Shown here piece by piece: positions 8,002-15,254 of a DNA stretch of 37,922 bases (position 1 is the first letter of the stretch; each line of letters begins with the position of its first letter). Both the position numbers and the translations under genes were made by a program. Below the pieces are notes generated by a model. The model saw only the letters and a list, made by a program, of their open reading frames with translations. It made no database searches and was not told the DNA's origin. This DNA is from Streptomyces sp. (GTDB lineage: Bacteria > Actinomycetota > Actinomycetes > Streptomycetales > Streptomycetaceae). Location of the stretch: contig NZ_JAEKKT010000185.1 of the NCBI RefSeq assembly GCF_019510245.1, forward strand, positions 1 through 37,922. The letters are read 5' to 3'.

Positions 8002-8634
8002 ATGAATCTCACTGTGTTCGGCGCGACCGGCGGGATCGGCCGGGAGATCGTCCGCCAGGCGCTGGCGTCCGGCCACCGGGTCACGGCGGTCGTCCGCGAC
8101 CCTGCCCGGCTGACCGTGACCGGCGCGGGCCTGGAGGTGGTCCGCGCGGACCTCACCGACCCCGAGGTGATCCGCCCGGCGCTGACCGGCCGGGACGCGG
8201 TCCTGTCCGGCCTTGGTCCGCGCAGCCGGGGCGACGCCGGCGTCGCCACCCGGCTGACCCGCACGGTCCTGGCCGCCATGGAGGCGGAGGCCGTACGACG
8301 GCTGGTGGTGGTCAGCGCCGCGCCGGTGGGTCCGGAACCGGACGGCGACGGCCTCCTGGACCGCACCATGCGCGGCCTGGTCTCCGCGATCCTCAGGCCC
8401 GTTTACGACGACCTGCGCGAGACGGAGGCGGAGCTGTCCCGCAGCGGCACCGACTGGACCTCCGTGCGCCCGCCGCGCCTGCAGGACAAGCCGCTGACCG
8501 GCACCTACCGCACGGTGGTGGGCGGCTTCCCGCGCAAGGGACGCTTCATCGCGCGGGCGGACGTGGCCCACGCGATGCTGGCGATGATCGAGGACGCGGG
8601 GACGGTGAAGCAGGGGGTGGGGGTGGCGTACTGA
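8002..8634 (+). CDS. NAD(P)-binding Rossmann (NmrA/SDR-a5-like) protein
   Basis: A 210-residue atypical short-chain dehydrogenase. The nucleotide-binding motif GATGGIGREIV is at residues ~7-17, VVRADLTDPE follows beta-3 near residue 49, and VVVSAAPVG is the strand holding the usual catalytic region. There is no YxxxK, so it may be a redox sensor or a flavin/NADPH reductase (BVR-B type) rather than a classic dehydrogenase. I chose the ATG at 8002 because it starts directly at the Rossmann strand MNLTVFGATGG. It is divergent from the TetR gene and presumably controlled by it. Confidence 0.8.
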   Translation: MNLTVFGATGGIGREIVRQALASGHRVTAVVRDPARLTVTGAGLEVVRADLTDPEVIRPALTGRDAVLSGLGPRSRGDAGVATRLTRTVLAAMEAEAVRRLVVVSAAPVGPEPDGDGLLDRTMRGLVSAILRPVYDDLRETEAELSRSGTDWTSVRPPRLQDKPLTGTYRTVVGGFPRKGRFIARADVAHAMLAMIEDAGTVKQGVGVAY

Positions 8635-8673
8635 GCCTCCCCCGGCGAGCCGGTGAGGCGTGCGTCCGTCTCC

Positions 8674-9729
8674 CTAGAGGCTGACGCCGACGGTCACCGG
8701 CTCGTTGACCAGGGTCACGCCGAAGGCGTCCCTGACCCCCGCGACGACCTCCCGCGCCAGCTCCAGCAGGTCCTCGGTCGTGGCCCCGCCCCGATTGGTC
8801 AGCGCCAGCGTGTGCTTCGTGGAGATCCTCGCCGCGCCGCTGCCGTACCCCTTGGTGAAGCCGGCCTTGTCGATCAGCCAGGCCGCCGAGGTCTTGGTCC
8901 GCCCGTCCCCGGCGGGGTAGGCGGGCGGCTCGGCCGCGTCGCCCAGCCGCTCCCGCACGCGCGCGTGGAAGGCGGCGAACTGCTCGTCCGTGAGGATCGG
9001 GTTGGTGAAGAAAGACCCCGCCGACCAGGTGTCGTGGTCCTCGGGATCCAGCACCATCCCCTTGCCGGCGCGCAGCTTGAGCACGGTCTCGCGGGCGTCG
9101 GCGAGCGGCACCCGGTCCCCCGGCTCCACCCCGAGCGCCCGCGCGGCCTCCGCGTACCGCACCGGTGCCGACAGCCCGCCCGCGTCCTCCAGCCCGAACC
9201 GGACGCGCAGGACGACGTACCGCTCGGGGTCGGCCTTGAACCGGCTGTGGCGGTACGAGAACGCGCACTCCTCGTTGGCCAGCGTCACCGTCTCGCCGGA
9301 CCGCCGGTCGTACGCGACGACATCGGTGACGGTGGCGGAGACCTCCTGTCCGTACGCCCCCACGTTCTGGATGGGCGTGGCCCCCCCGGACCCCGGGATG
9401 CCCGCGAGGCACTCGATGCCCGCGAGGCCCGCCTCGACGGTGCGGGCGACGGCGTCGGTCCACACCTCGCCGGCCGCCAGCTCCAGCGTGGTGCCGCGCA
9501 GCTCGAAGCCGGTGGTGGCGATGCGCAGGGCGGTGCCGTCGAAGCCCTTGTCGCCGATGACCAGGTTCGATCCGCCGCCGATGACCAGCAGCGGGGTCCC
9601 GTTGTCGTCGGCCGCACGGACGGTGGCGATCACCTCGGCGTCGGTGGTCGCGGTGACCAGCCGGGTGGCGGGGCCGCCGAGCCGGAAGGTGGTGAGGGGG
9701 GCGAGGGGGGCGTCGTGGAGTTCCTGCAC
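8674..9729 (-). CDS. murB: UDP-N-acetylenolpyruvoylglucosamine reductase
   Basis: A 351-residue MurB, the FAD enzyme that reduces UDP-GlcNAc-enolpyruvate to UDP-MurNAc in peptidoglycan synthesis. FAD-binding signatures are GGGSNLVIGDKGF near residue 50 and IPGSGGATPIQNVGAYGQEV near residue 111. SYRHSRFK near 159 and AGSFFTNPI near 233 supply the substrate and proton-donor Ser region. TKHTLALTNRG and the C-terminal NEPVTVGV complete the family pattern. The GTG at 9729 gives VQELHDAPLAPLTTFRLGG, the normal N-terminus; the longer frame adds 30 residues without homology. The palindrome CACGCGCGCGTG lies inside the gene at 8956-8967. It converges with the upstream oxidoreductase gene. Confidence 0.95.
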   Translation of the reverse strand: MQELHDAPLAPLTTFRLGGPATRLVTATTDAEVIATVRAADDNGTPLLVIGGGSNLVIGDKGFDGTALRIATTGFELRGTTLELAAGEVWTDAVARTVEAGLAGIECLAGIPGSGGATPIQNVGAYGQEVSATVTDVVAYDRRSGETVTLANEECAFSYRHSRFKADPERYVVLRVRFGLEDAGGLSAPVRYAEAARALGVEPGDRVPLADARETVLKLRAGKGMVLDPEDHDTWSAGSFFTNPILTDEQFAAFHARVRERLGDAAEPPAYPAGDGRTKTSAAWLIDKAGFTKGYGSGAARISTKHTLALTNRGGATTEDLLELAREVVAGVRDAFGVTLVNEPVTVGVSL

Positions 9730-9777
9730 GCGCCCAAGACTACGAGACGCCGTCGGCGGTCCGGCCGCCACGAGCGG

Positions 9778-9828
9778 CACGCGCGCGTGGGGCCCCGTCC
9801 GCACCGGAAGGGGTCCCACGCGCGCGTG
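9778..9828 (-). terminator. strong hairpin between the MFS gene and murB
   Basis: Two 19-nt arms (9778-9796, 9810-9828) pair with a single G-T wobble around a 13-nt loop. Each arm contains the palindrome CACGCGCGCGTG. It lies 14 nt beyond the exporter stop, so it most likely terminates that transcript. Confidence 0.7.
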
Positions 9829-9841
9829 CCGTCAGCCGTCG

Positions 9842-11278
9842 TCAGCCGCCGACGGCCTCCAGCGCCGGGGCCGGCTCCCCCTCGGCCACGAGGCGCGCGG
9901 CGCGCCGCCGGCCGGGGATGGCCAGGGCGGCGATCCCGGCGAGGGCCACCACGGCCGAGCCCGTGACCAGGGCGGGCTTGAGCCCGTCCACGAAGCTCTG
10001 GGCGCTCTCGTAGCCGCCCTGGGCGGAGAAGATCGACGACATCACCGCGACGCCGAGCGCGCCGCCGACCTCGCGCAGCGCGTTGTTGGCGCCGGAGGCG
10101 ATGCCCTGTTCCTGCGGGCGTACGGCGGACATCACCAGGTTGGCGGCCGGGGCGAAGTACAGGGCCATGCCGATGCCGCTGACGATCAGGCCGGGCAGCT
10201 GCGCGCCGTAGGAGGCGTCGGCGGTGACGACGGAGGCGAGGTAGCCGAGCCCGGCGGCCTGCAGGAAGAGCCCGGCCGCGACGACGGGGCGGCCGCCGAT
10301 GCGGTCGGACAGGATGCCCGCGATCGGTGCGACGATCATCGGCATGCCCGTCCAGGGCAGCATCCGGAGGCCCGCCTCGGTGGGCGAGTAGCCGAGCACG
10401 CCCTGCATGTACTGGCTGAGCAGGAAGATCGACCCGAACATCCCGAGGAACATCAGCAGACTGGCCGCGTTGATCCCGGAGAAGGCACGGGAGCGGAAGA
10501 GCCGCATGGGCAGCATGGGGTTCTTGGCGCGGCTGCCGTGCAGGACGAAGCCGGCGAGCAGGGCGGCGCCCGCGAACAGCCCGGTGAGCACGAGCGGGCT
10601 GCTCCAGCCGTCGGCGGGGCCGCGCACCAGGCCGTAGACGATCCCGAAGAGGCCGCCGCTGGCGAGCAGGGTGCCGGGGACGTCGAGCGGGGCGCCGGTG
10701 CCGTGCGACTCGGCGAGGCGGAGGCGGGCGAGCGGCAGCAGGGCGAGGCCGAGCGGCACGTTCAGCCAGAAGATCCAGTGCCAGGACACGTGTTCGGTGA
10801 GACTGCCGCCGATGAGCGGTCCCGAGGCGACCGCGAGTCCGTTGACGGCACCCCAGATGCCGTAGGCCATCCCGCGCCTGGCCTCGGGCACGGCGGCCGT
10901 CAGCAGGGTGAGGGTGAGCGGCATCATGACGGCCGCGCCGACACCCTGCACCGCGCGGGCGGCGATCAGGGAGTCGATGCCGGGCGCCATGGCCGCGGCG
11001 GCGGAGGCGCCGGTGAAGACGGTGAGCCCGGCGAGGAAGAGCCGGCGCCGGCCGAAGCGGTCACCCAGGGCGGCCCCGAACATCAGCAGGACGGCGAAGG
11101 TGAGCGTGTAGGCGCTCACGGTCCACTCGAGGTCGTCCAGGGCTCCGCCGAGGTCCTTGCGGATGGAGGGCAGGGCGGTGGTGACGACGAGGTTGTCGAG
11201 GGCCGCCATGAACCCGGCGACGCTGGTGATGACGAGCGCCCATCCGGCGCCCCCACGACGTGCGGTCTCTTGTGACAT
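9842..11278 (-). CDS. MFS multidrug exporter, DHA2 (14-TM) family
   Basis: A 478-residue proton-driven exporter of the EmrB/QacA type. Motif D1 (LDNLVVTTALPSI) is in helix 1, motif A (GDRFGRRRLFLAG) is near residue 68, and the antiporter motif C region (GPLIGGSLTEHVSWHWIF) is near residue 150. The length fits 14 helices. The ATG at 11278 is preceded on the minus strand by GGGGGAG; an in-frame ATG 18 nt upstream has no such site. A TetR gene lies directly upstream in the same direction and both are preceded by the same operator-like sequence, a typical repressor-exporter pair. The exported compound cannot be inferred. Confidence 0.9.
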   Translation of the reverse strand: MSQETARRGGAGWALVITSVAGFMAALDNLVVTTALPSIRKDLGGALDDLEWTVSAYTLTFAVLLMFGAALGDRFGRRRLFLAGLTVFTGASAAAAMAPGIDSLIAARAVQGVGAAVMMPLTLTLLTAAVPEARRGMAYGIWGAVNGLAVASGPLIGGSLTEHVSWHWIFWLNVPLGLALLPLARLRLAESHGTGAPLDVPGTLLASGGLFGIVYGLVRGPADGWSSPLVLTGLFAGAALLAGFVLHGSRAKNPMLPMRLFRSRAFSGINAASLLMFLGMFGSIFLLSQYMQGVLGYSPTEAGLRMLPWTGMPMIVAPIAGILSDRIGGRPVVAAGLFLQAAGLGYLASVVTADASYGAQLPGLIVSGIGMALYFAPAANLVMSAVRPQEQGIASGANNALREVGGALGVAVMSSIFSAQGGYESAQSFVDGLKPALVTGSAVVALAGIAALAIPGRRRAARLVAEGEPAPALEAVGG

Positions 11279-11301
11279 CGCTCCCCCAGAGCGCATAGGT
11301 G

Positions 11302-11321
11302 GGTAGTTATCGATCACTAAG
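11302..11321 (-). promoter_or_regulatory. TetR operator candidate ahead of the MFS gene
   Basis: On the minus strand the sequence is CTTAGTGATCGATAACTACC, which matches the dyad ahead of the tetR gene (11960-11979) at 14 of 20 positions. It lies 23 nt before the exporter start codon. Same-site repetition at both genes is the main evidence. Confidence 0.6.
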
Positions 11322-11369
11322 TTTCCGGTCCATGAAAAAACCCGGACCAGGGCGGGCGGACCGGCCCCC

Positions 11370-11951
11370 TCACCCCTCGCTGCACTTCTCCAGCCGCCCC
11401 GTGGTCCCGGCATCCGGGTACATCCCCTGCCAGACCCGGTGCCCGGGCGGAAACCCCATGGCGGCGTAGGTGTTGATGAGCATCCCCTTGGCCAGGAAGG
11501 TCGTGGTGCGGTCGACCTCCGCACCCGAGAGCAGATGGACGGTGTCCCACAGCCGCTCCCAGCCGGCCCTCACCAACTCGCCGAACTCGTGCTCACCCTC
11601 CGCCTCGGCGGCCGCGACGGTGATGTACGTCTGCATCTGCATCTGGAGCCGCTCCGGCCGCTCCTGGATGAGCTGCACGTACGCGTCGCCCATGGCATGC
11701 AGGGCCTCTTCCCCCTGCAGCCCTTCGGCCACCTTCTCGAAGAGCTCGCACATCTCCTCGATGCAGCGCTGCGAGGCGGCGGCGAAGATCGCCTTCTTGC
11801 CCGGGAAGAGCCGGAAGAGATACGGCTGCGAGACCCCGACCCGCTTGGCGATCGCCTCGGTGGAGGTGCCGTAGTAGCCCCTCTGCGAGAACTCCGCGAT
11901 CGCCGCGCGGATGACGCTCTCGCGCCGCTCCTCTGCGCTCATCCTGACCAT
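11370..11951 (-). CDS. TetR-family regulator of the adjacent exporter
   Basis: A 193-residue TetR repressor. The DNA-binding domain spans residues ~10-55 with VIRAAIAEFSQRGYYGTSTE and IAKRVGVSQPYLFRLFPGKK, a helix-turn-helix ending in the usual Y-LFRLFPGK. The C-terminal domain would hold the ligand pocket, as in QacR/AcrR-type regulators of multidrug pumps. The gene is followed 91 nt later by the exporter on the same strand. A dyad sits directly upstream at 11960-11979 and recurs before the exporter, so autoregulation plus control of the pump is likely. Confidence 0.9.
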   Translation of the reverse strand: MVRMSAEERRESVIRAAIAEFSQRGYYGTSTEAIAKRVGVSQPYLFRLFPGKKAIFAAASQRCIEEMCELFEKVAEGLQGEEALHAMGDAYVQLIQERPERLQMQMQTYITVAAAEAEGEHEFGELVRAGWERLWDTVHLLSGAEVDRTTTFLAKGMLINTYAAMGFPPGHRVWQGMYPDAGTTGRLEKCSEG

Positions 11952-11959
11952 GCAAGAAA

Positions 11960-11979
11960 GTTAGTACTCAATCACTAAC
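11960..11979 (-). promoter_or_regulatory. TetR operator candidate ahead of the tetR gene
   Basis: Perfect 6-bp arms GTTAGT and ACTAAC are spaced by 8 bp and lie 8 nt upstream of the tetR start. The same half-sites recur at 11302-11321. Confidence 0.65.
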
Positions 11980-12031
11980 TAAGTCAAGGGCTCGTGAACC
12001 AGTCGGCTGCGCCTCGGGCGCCCCCCTACAC

Positions 12032-12066
12032 GTAAGAGGCGCCCGACAACGGAGGGCGCCCCTTAC
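12032..12066 (-). terminator. terminator after the MaoC-like gene
   Basis: Thirteen-nt arms (12032-12044 with 12054-12066) pair with one mismatch around a 9-nt loop. The minus-strand order puts it 13 nt past the hadB-like stop. Confidence 0.65.
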
Positions 12067-12079
12067 CGAATCACCGGAC

Positions 12080-12508
12080 TCAGCCCAGGCGTACGACCGC
12101 CCGCGACATGCCGAGCACCTTCTGCCCGGCACTCGTAGCCGTCAGGTCCACGCGCACGGTGTTGTCGTCGAGCTTGGCCGCGACCTTGCCGCTGACCTCG
12201 ATCAGGGCACCCTGGTCGTCGTTCGGCACGACGACGGGCTTGGTGAAGCGGACGCCGTAGTCGACGACCGCACCCGGGTCGCCGGTCCAGTCGGTGACCA
12301 CCCGGATCGCCTCGGCCATGGTGAACATGCCGTGGGCGATCACGTCCGGCAGGCCGACCTCCTTGGCGAACTTCTCGTTCCAGTGGATCGGGTTGAAGTC
12401 CCCGGAGGCTCCCGCATACCGCACCAGCGTGGCGCGGGTCACGGGAAAGGTCTGCGCCGGCAGTTCGGTGCCGACCTCGACGTCCGCGTACGCGATCTTC
12501 GACGTCAT
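12080..12508 (-). CDS. MaoC-like (R)-hydratase, HadB-like subunit
   Basis: A 142-residue single hot-dog protein of the (R)-specific hydratase/dehydratase family. YAGASGDFNPIHWNEKFA at residues ~31-48 holds the hydratase-2 catalytic Asp and His. FTMAEAIRVVTDW and the strand VDYGVRFTKPVVV complete the fold. It lies 7 nt after a second hot-dog gene that lacks the catalytic His. In mycobacteria the HadA-HadB heterodimer has the same split, with HadB catalytic in 3-hydroxyacyl-ACP dehydration. Streptomyces make no mycolates, so the substrate here is open; a fatty-acid or secondary-metabolite acyl chain is a guess. Confidence 0.85.
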   Translation of the reverse strand: MTSKIAYADVEVGTELPAQTFPVTRATLVRYAGASGDFNPIHWNEKFAKEVGLPDVIAHGMFTMAEAIRVVTDWTGDPGAVVDYGVRFTKPVVVPNDDQGALIEVSGKVAAKLDDNTVRVDLTATSAGQKVLGMSRAVVRLG

Positions 12509-12515
12509 CGGATCC

Positions 12516-12980
12516 TCACGCCCCGCCTTCTTCTGCCTCGGCCGCGCGGGCCACCAGCTTGGTCAGGGCGCTCACCACGAGCTCGCCCGCCTCGTCGTGG
12601 ACGTCACCGCGGATGTCGATGACGTCGTTGCCCGCGAGGGACTTGATGGCCTCGATGGTCGAGGTGACACTCAGCCGGTCACCGGCGCGCACCGGGCGCC
12701 GGTAGGCGAACTTCTGGTCACCGTGCACCACCCGGCTGTAGTCCAGGCCGAGCTGCGGGTCCTCGACGACCTGGCCGGCCGCGCGGAACGTGATCGAGAA
12801 AACAAAAGTCGGCGGGGCGATCACGTCGGAATAGCCGAGCGCCTTGGCGGCCTCCGGGTCCGTGTACACGGGGTTGGTGTCACCCACCGCCTCGGCGAAC
12901 TCACGGATCTTCTCCCGGCCCACCTCGTAGGGCTCGGTGGGTGGGTAGGTCCGTCCCACGAAGGACTGGTCGAGCGCCAT
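12516..12980 (-). CDS. FAS1-like dehydratase, HadA-like subunit
   Basis: A 154-residue hot-dog protein of the UPF0336/HadA type. FAEAVGDTNPVYTDPEAAKA at residues ~28-47 matches the hydratase motif, but the catalytic His position is occupied by V-Y, so it is likely the structural or substrate-binding partner. IAPPTFVFSITF near residue 54 is the usual central helix. The ATG at 12980 gives MALDQSFVGRTYPP, the family N-terminus; a longer frame is unsupported. It is transcribed just after rpmG and directly before the HadB-like gene, reproducing the rpmG-hadA-hadB order of mycobacteria. Confidence 0.85.
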   Translation of the reverse strand: MALDQSFVGRTYPPTEPYEVGREKIREFAEAVGDTNPVYTDPEAAKALGYSDVIAPPTFVFSITFRAAGQVVEDPQLGLDYSRVVHGDQKFAYRRPVRAGDRLSVTSTIEAIKSLAGNDVIDIRGDVHDEAGELVVSALTKLVARAAEAEEGGA

Positions 12981-13047
12981 TGGCCCGGCACCTCCTGATG
13001 TCTGCTGTGCTGCCCCACAAACTAGCGGGAAGGCATCGGCCGAAACG

Positions 13048-13084
13048 CCGTGAGGCCGCCCCCGAGTCGGGGACGGCCTCACGG
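13048..13084 (-). terminator. terminator after rpmG
   Basis: A perfect 11-bp outer stem CCGTGAGGCCG / CGGCCTCACGG (13048-13058, 13074-13084) has an inner CCCC/GGGG stem. It is followed on the minus strand by GCGTTTCGG. It may limit read-through from rpmG into the dehydratase genes. Confidence 0.7.
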
Positions 13085-13097
13085 ACGAGCCTGTTTG

Positions 13098-13262
13098 TTA
13101 TCGCGTCTCGCGATGCGCGGTGTGCGCATTGCAACGCGGGCAGTGCTTCTTCATCTCAAGACGGTCCGGGTTGTTACGCCGGTTCTTCTTGGTGATGTAG
13201 TTCCGCTCCTTGCACTCCACGCAGGCCAGCGTGATCTTCGGGCGGACGTCGGTGGCAGCCAC
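13098..13262 (-). CDS. rpmG: 50S ribosomal protein L33 (zinc-ribbon form)
   Basis: A 54-residue protein running from MAATDVRPKITLACVEC to CPRCNAHTAHRETR. L33 sits at the E-site region of the large subunit. Both Cys pairs (CVEC, CPRC) are present, so it is the zinc-binding C+ paralogue. Actinomycetes often carry an additional C- copy that is induced on zinc starvation. The GTG start at 13262 follows AGGAG by 7 nt. It heads the gene pair encoding HadA/HadB-like proteins and lies just after two tRNA genes. Confidence 0.95.
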   Translation of the reverse strand: MAATDVRPKITLACVECKERNYITKKNRRNNPDRLEMKKHCPRCNAHTAHRETR

Positions 13263-13352
13263 GTGAGTGCTCCTAAGACGAACGGATGGACTGATTCAAC
13301 GCAAGAAAGAGTAGCCGATCGAAGGACCGACCCCGCAATCGGCTACTGTCAG

Positions 13353-13425
13353 TAGCGGTGACCGGACTTGAACCGGTGACACAGCGATTATGAGCCGCTT
13401 GCTCTACCGACTGAGCTACACCGCT
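13353..13425 (-). tRNA. tRNA-Met (CAT anticodon, elongator type)
   Basis: A 73-nt cloverleaf on the minus strand. The acceptor is AGCGGTG/CACCGCT, the anticodon loop CTCATAA carries anticodon CAT, the T-loop is GTTCAAGTC, and the discriminator is A. The fully paired first base and lack of initiator features indicate elongator Met. CCA is not encoded. Confidence 0.93.
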
Positions 13426-13471
13426 TTGATGAGATCGGCCCCCGCCTCGCGACGGGAACCTCTCACACCAG

Positions 13472-13544
13472 AGCCCCAATACGGAATCGAACCGTAGACC
13501 TTCTCCTTACCATGGAGACGCTCTGCCGACTGAGCTATTGGGGC
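13472..13544 (-). tRNA. tRNA-Thr (GGT anticodon)
   Basis: A 73-nt cloverleaf on the minus strand. The acceptor is GCCCCAA/TTGGGGC, the anticodon stem TCTCC/GGAGA encloses ATGGTAA with anticodon GGT, and the T-loop is GTTCGATTC. It is 46 nt upstream of tRNA-Met and probably co-transcribed with it. The gap 13545-13810 upstream holds one copy of CACGCGCGCGTG and no gene. Confidence 0.95.
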
Positions 13545-13810
13545 GAGCGATGAAGACATTACACGCTCGGCCGCCGTTCGCCCAAATCCGTTTCCCGCCG
13601 CCCTTCCCGGCCCCTTCCGCACGGCTCACGACGGCCTCCGGGGCCCCTTCCGGCACTCCCCACGCGCGCGTGCCGAACCGTTCCCCGCAGGTCCGACGGC
13701 TCCGGTACGACTATTGCGCTCCTCCCCGCCCCACGCGGCTCGCCACCCTAGGCTCGACTCACTCTGCGTGATCTTGAGTCCAACGCCTGGACCGAACCTC
13801 ATGGAGCGCG

Positions 13811-15079
13811 ATGCCCGACAGCCAGCCGCAGCCGCCCTCGTCGTCGTCCAACCCGCAGGGTTCCTCCGGCCGGCCCGACCCCGCCGCACTCCTGCTGTGC
13901 GGGGCACGGCTCACCGACGGCCGGACCGTGGACGTACGACTGGGCTGCGGGCGCATCGAGGCAGTGGGGACGGCGGGCAGCCTGGCGCCGGGCCCGGCCC
14001 GCACGGGCGGCACACGCGTGGACCTGACCGGCTACCTCCTCCTCCCCGCCCCGGCCGAACCGCACGCCCACGGCGACACAGCGCTCTCCGCCGAACACGA
14101 CGGCCCGGTCTCCTACGAACCCGAGGACGTCCAGCGCCGCGCCACCGAGGCGGCCCTGCTGCAGCTGGGACACGGTGCGACGGCGGTACGCGCCCACGTG
14201 CGCGTGGGCGACGTCCAGGGGCTGGGCGCCCTTGCCGCCGTCCTGCAGGCGCGCCGCTCGCTGCGCGGGCTCGCGGAGCTCACGACCGTCGCGATGCCGC
14301 GCGTGCTGACCGGGATCGCCGGCGCCGACGGACTCGCCATGCTCCGGGACGCCGCGAAGATGGGCGCGTCCGTGGTGGGCGGCTGCCCCGACCTGGACCC
14401 CGATCCCACCGGCTACGCGGAGGCGGTCCTGGAGGTGGCCTCCGAACACGGCTGCCCCGTCGACCTGCACACGGACGCCACCGATCCGGCCAGGCTGGCC
14501 AGGCTCGCGGCGATGGCGGGCGGCATGCGCCCCGGCGTGGCCCTCGGACCGTGCGCCGGGCTCGCGCGCCTGCCCTCCGAGGTGGCCGCGCGGGTCGCGG
14601 ACCAGCTCGCCGCGGCCGGCATCACGGTGGTGTGCCTGCCCCAGGGCGGCTGCGGTTCCGTCGACCGCCGCGGCACGGCTCCGGTACGGCTGCTGCGCGC
14701 GGCCGGGGTGCGGATCGCCGCCGGCAGCGGCGCCCTGCGCGACCTGTCGAACCCCGTCGGCCGCGGCGACCCGCTGGAGGCGGCCTACCTCCTGGCCTCC
14801 CGGCACGGCCTGCGCCCCCAGGACGCCTACGACGCCGTGAGCACCGCCTCCCGCGCCGCCCTCGGCCTTCCCGAGGTCCGCGTCGAGGCCGGCTTCCCCG
14901 CCGAACTCCTCGCGGTACGCGGCGACCACCTGGCCGGCGCGCTCTCGCTCGCCTACAGCCGGATCGTGGTGCACCGGGGGCGCGTGGTGGCACGCACCAG
15001 CGCGGTCCGCGAGTACTGCAACTCGGCGGTGGCAGCGGAACTCGGGCTGCCGCGACAGGGGCGGGGGGAGTTGTCCTGA
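13811..15079 (+). CDS. cytosine deaminase-like amidohydrolase, probably inactive
   Basis: A 422-residue protein with the amidohydrolase layout. A disordered N-terminus (PQPPSSSSNPQGSSGR) is followed by a small beta domain, EPHAHGD (His85, His87) and VDLHTDATD (His220). Compared with E. coli CodA from memory, the catalytic Glu217 aligns with Ala223. The His246 region reads ALGPCAG, with Pro near 247, and the GHDD motif holding catalytic Asp313 reads GSGA at 305-308. Two metal His of HxH and His214 are kept, but the acid/base residues are not, so hydrolysis is doubtful. It could be a binding or regulatory protein. The 36-bp palindrome downstream is a possible terminator. Confidence 0.75.
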   Translation: MPDSQPQPPSSSSNPQGSSGRPDPAALLLCGARLTDGRTVDVRLGCGRIEAVGTAGSLAPGPARTGGTRVDLTGYLLLPAPAEPHAHGDTALSAEHDGPVSYEPEDVQRRATEAALLQLGHGATAVRAHVRVGDVQGLGALAAVLQARRSLRGLAELTTVAMPRVLTGIAGADGLAMLRDAAKMGASVVGGCPDLDPDPTGYAEAVLEVASEHGCPVDLHTDATDPARLARLAAMAGGMRPGVALGPCAGLARLPSEVAARVADQLAAAGITVVCLPQGGCGSVDRRGTAPVRLLRAAGVRIAAGSGALRDLSNPVGRGDPLEAAYLLASRHGLRPQDAYDAVSTASRAALGLPEVRVEAGFPAELLAVRGDHLAGALSLAYSRIVVHRGRVVARTSAVREYCNSAVAAELGLPRQGRGELS

Positions 15080-15168
15080 GGGGCGCGGGAGCGCGAACGC
15101 CCATGCGCACGCAGGGCGCGGGAGCGCGCGCCCTGGAGCGAGGGATCTCCGCAGCGCGCTCGAACCGG

Positions 15169-15204
15169 CCCCACGCGCCGGGCGGTACCGCCCGGCGCGT
15201 GGGG
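15169..15204. terminator. perfect 36-bp palindrome after the amidohydrolase gene
   Basis: Each half is CCCCACGCGCCGGGCGGT or its exact complement, with no loop, centred on GGTACC. It lies 90 nt after the plus-strand stop and about 50 nt before the next start. It may terminate transcription or act as a cruciform or binding site. Confidence 0.5.
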
Positions 15205-15254
15205 CGCATGAAGTCGTGCAGCGGACGCGGGCCTTCGGGCGTACGGTCTGAAAC

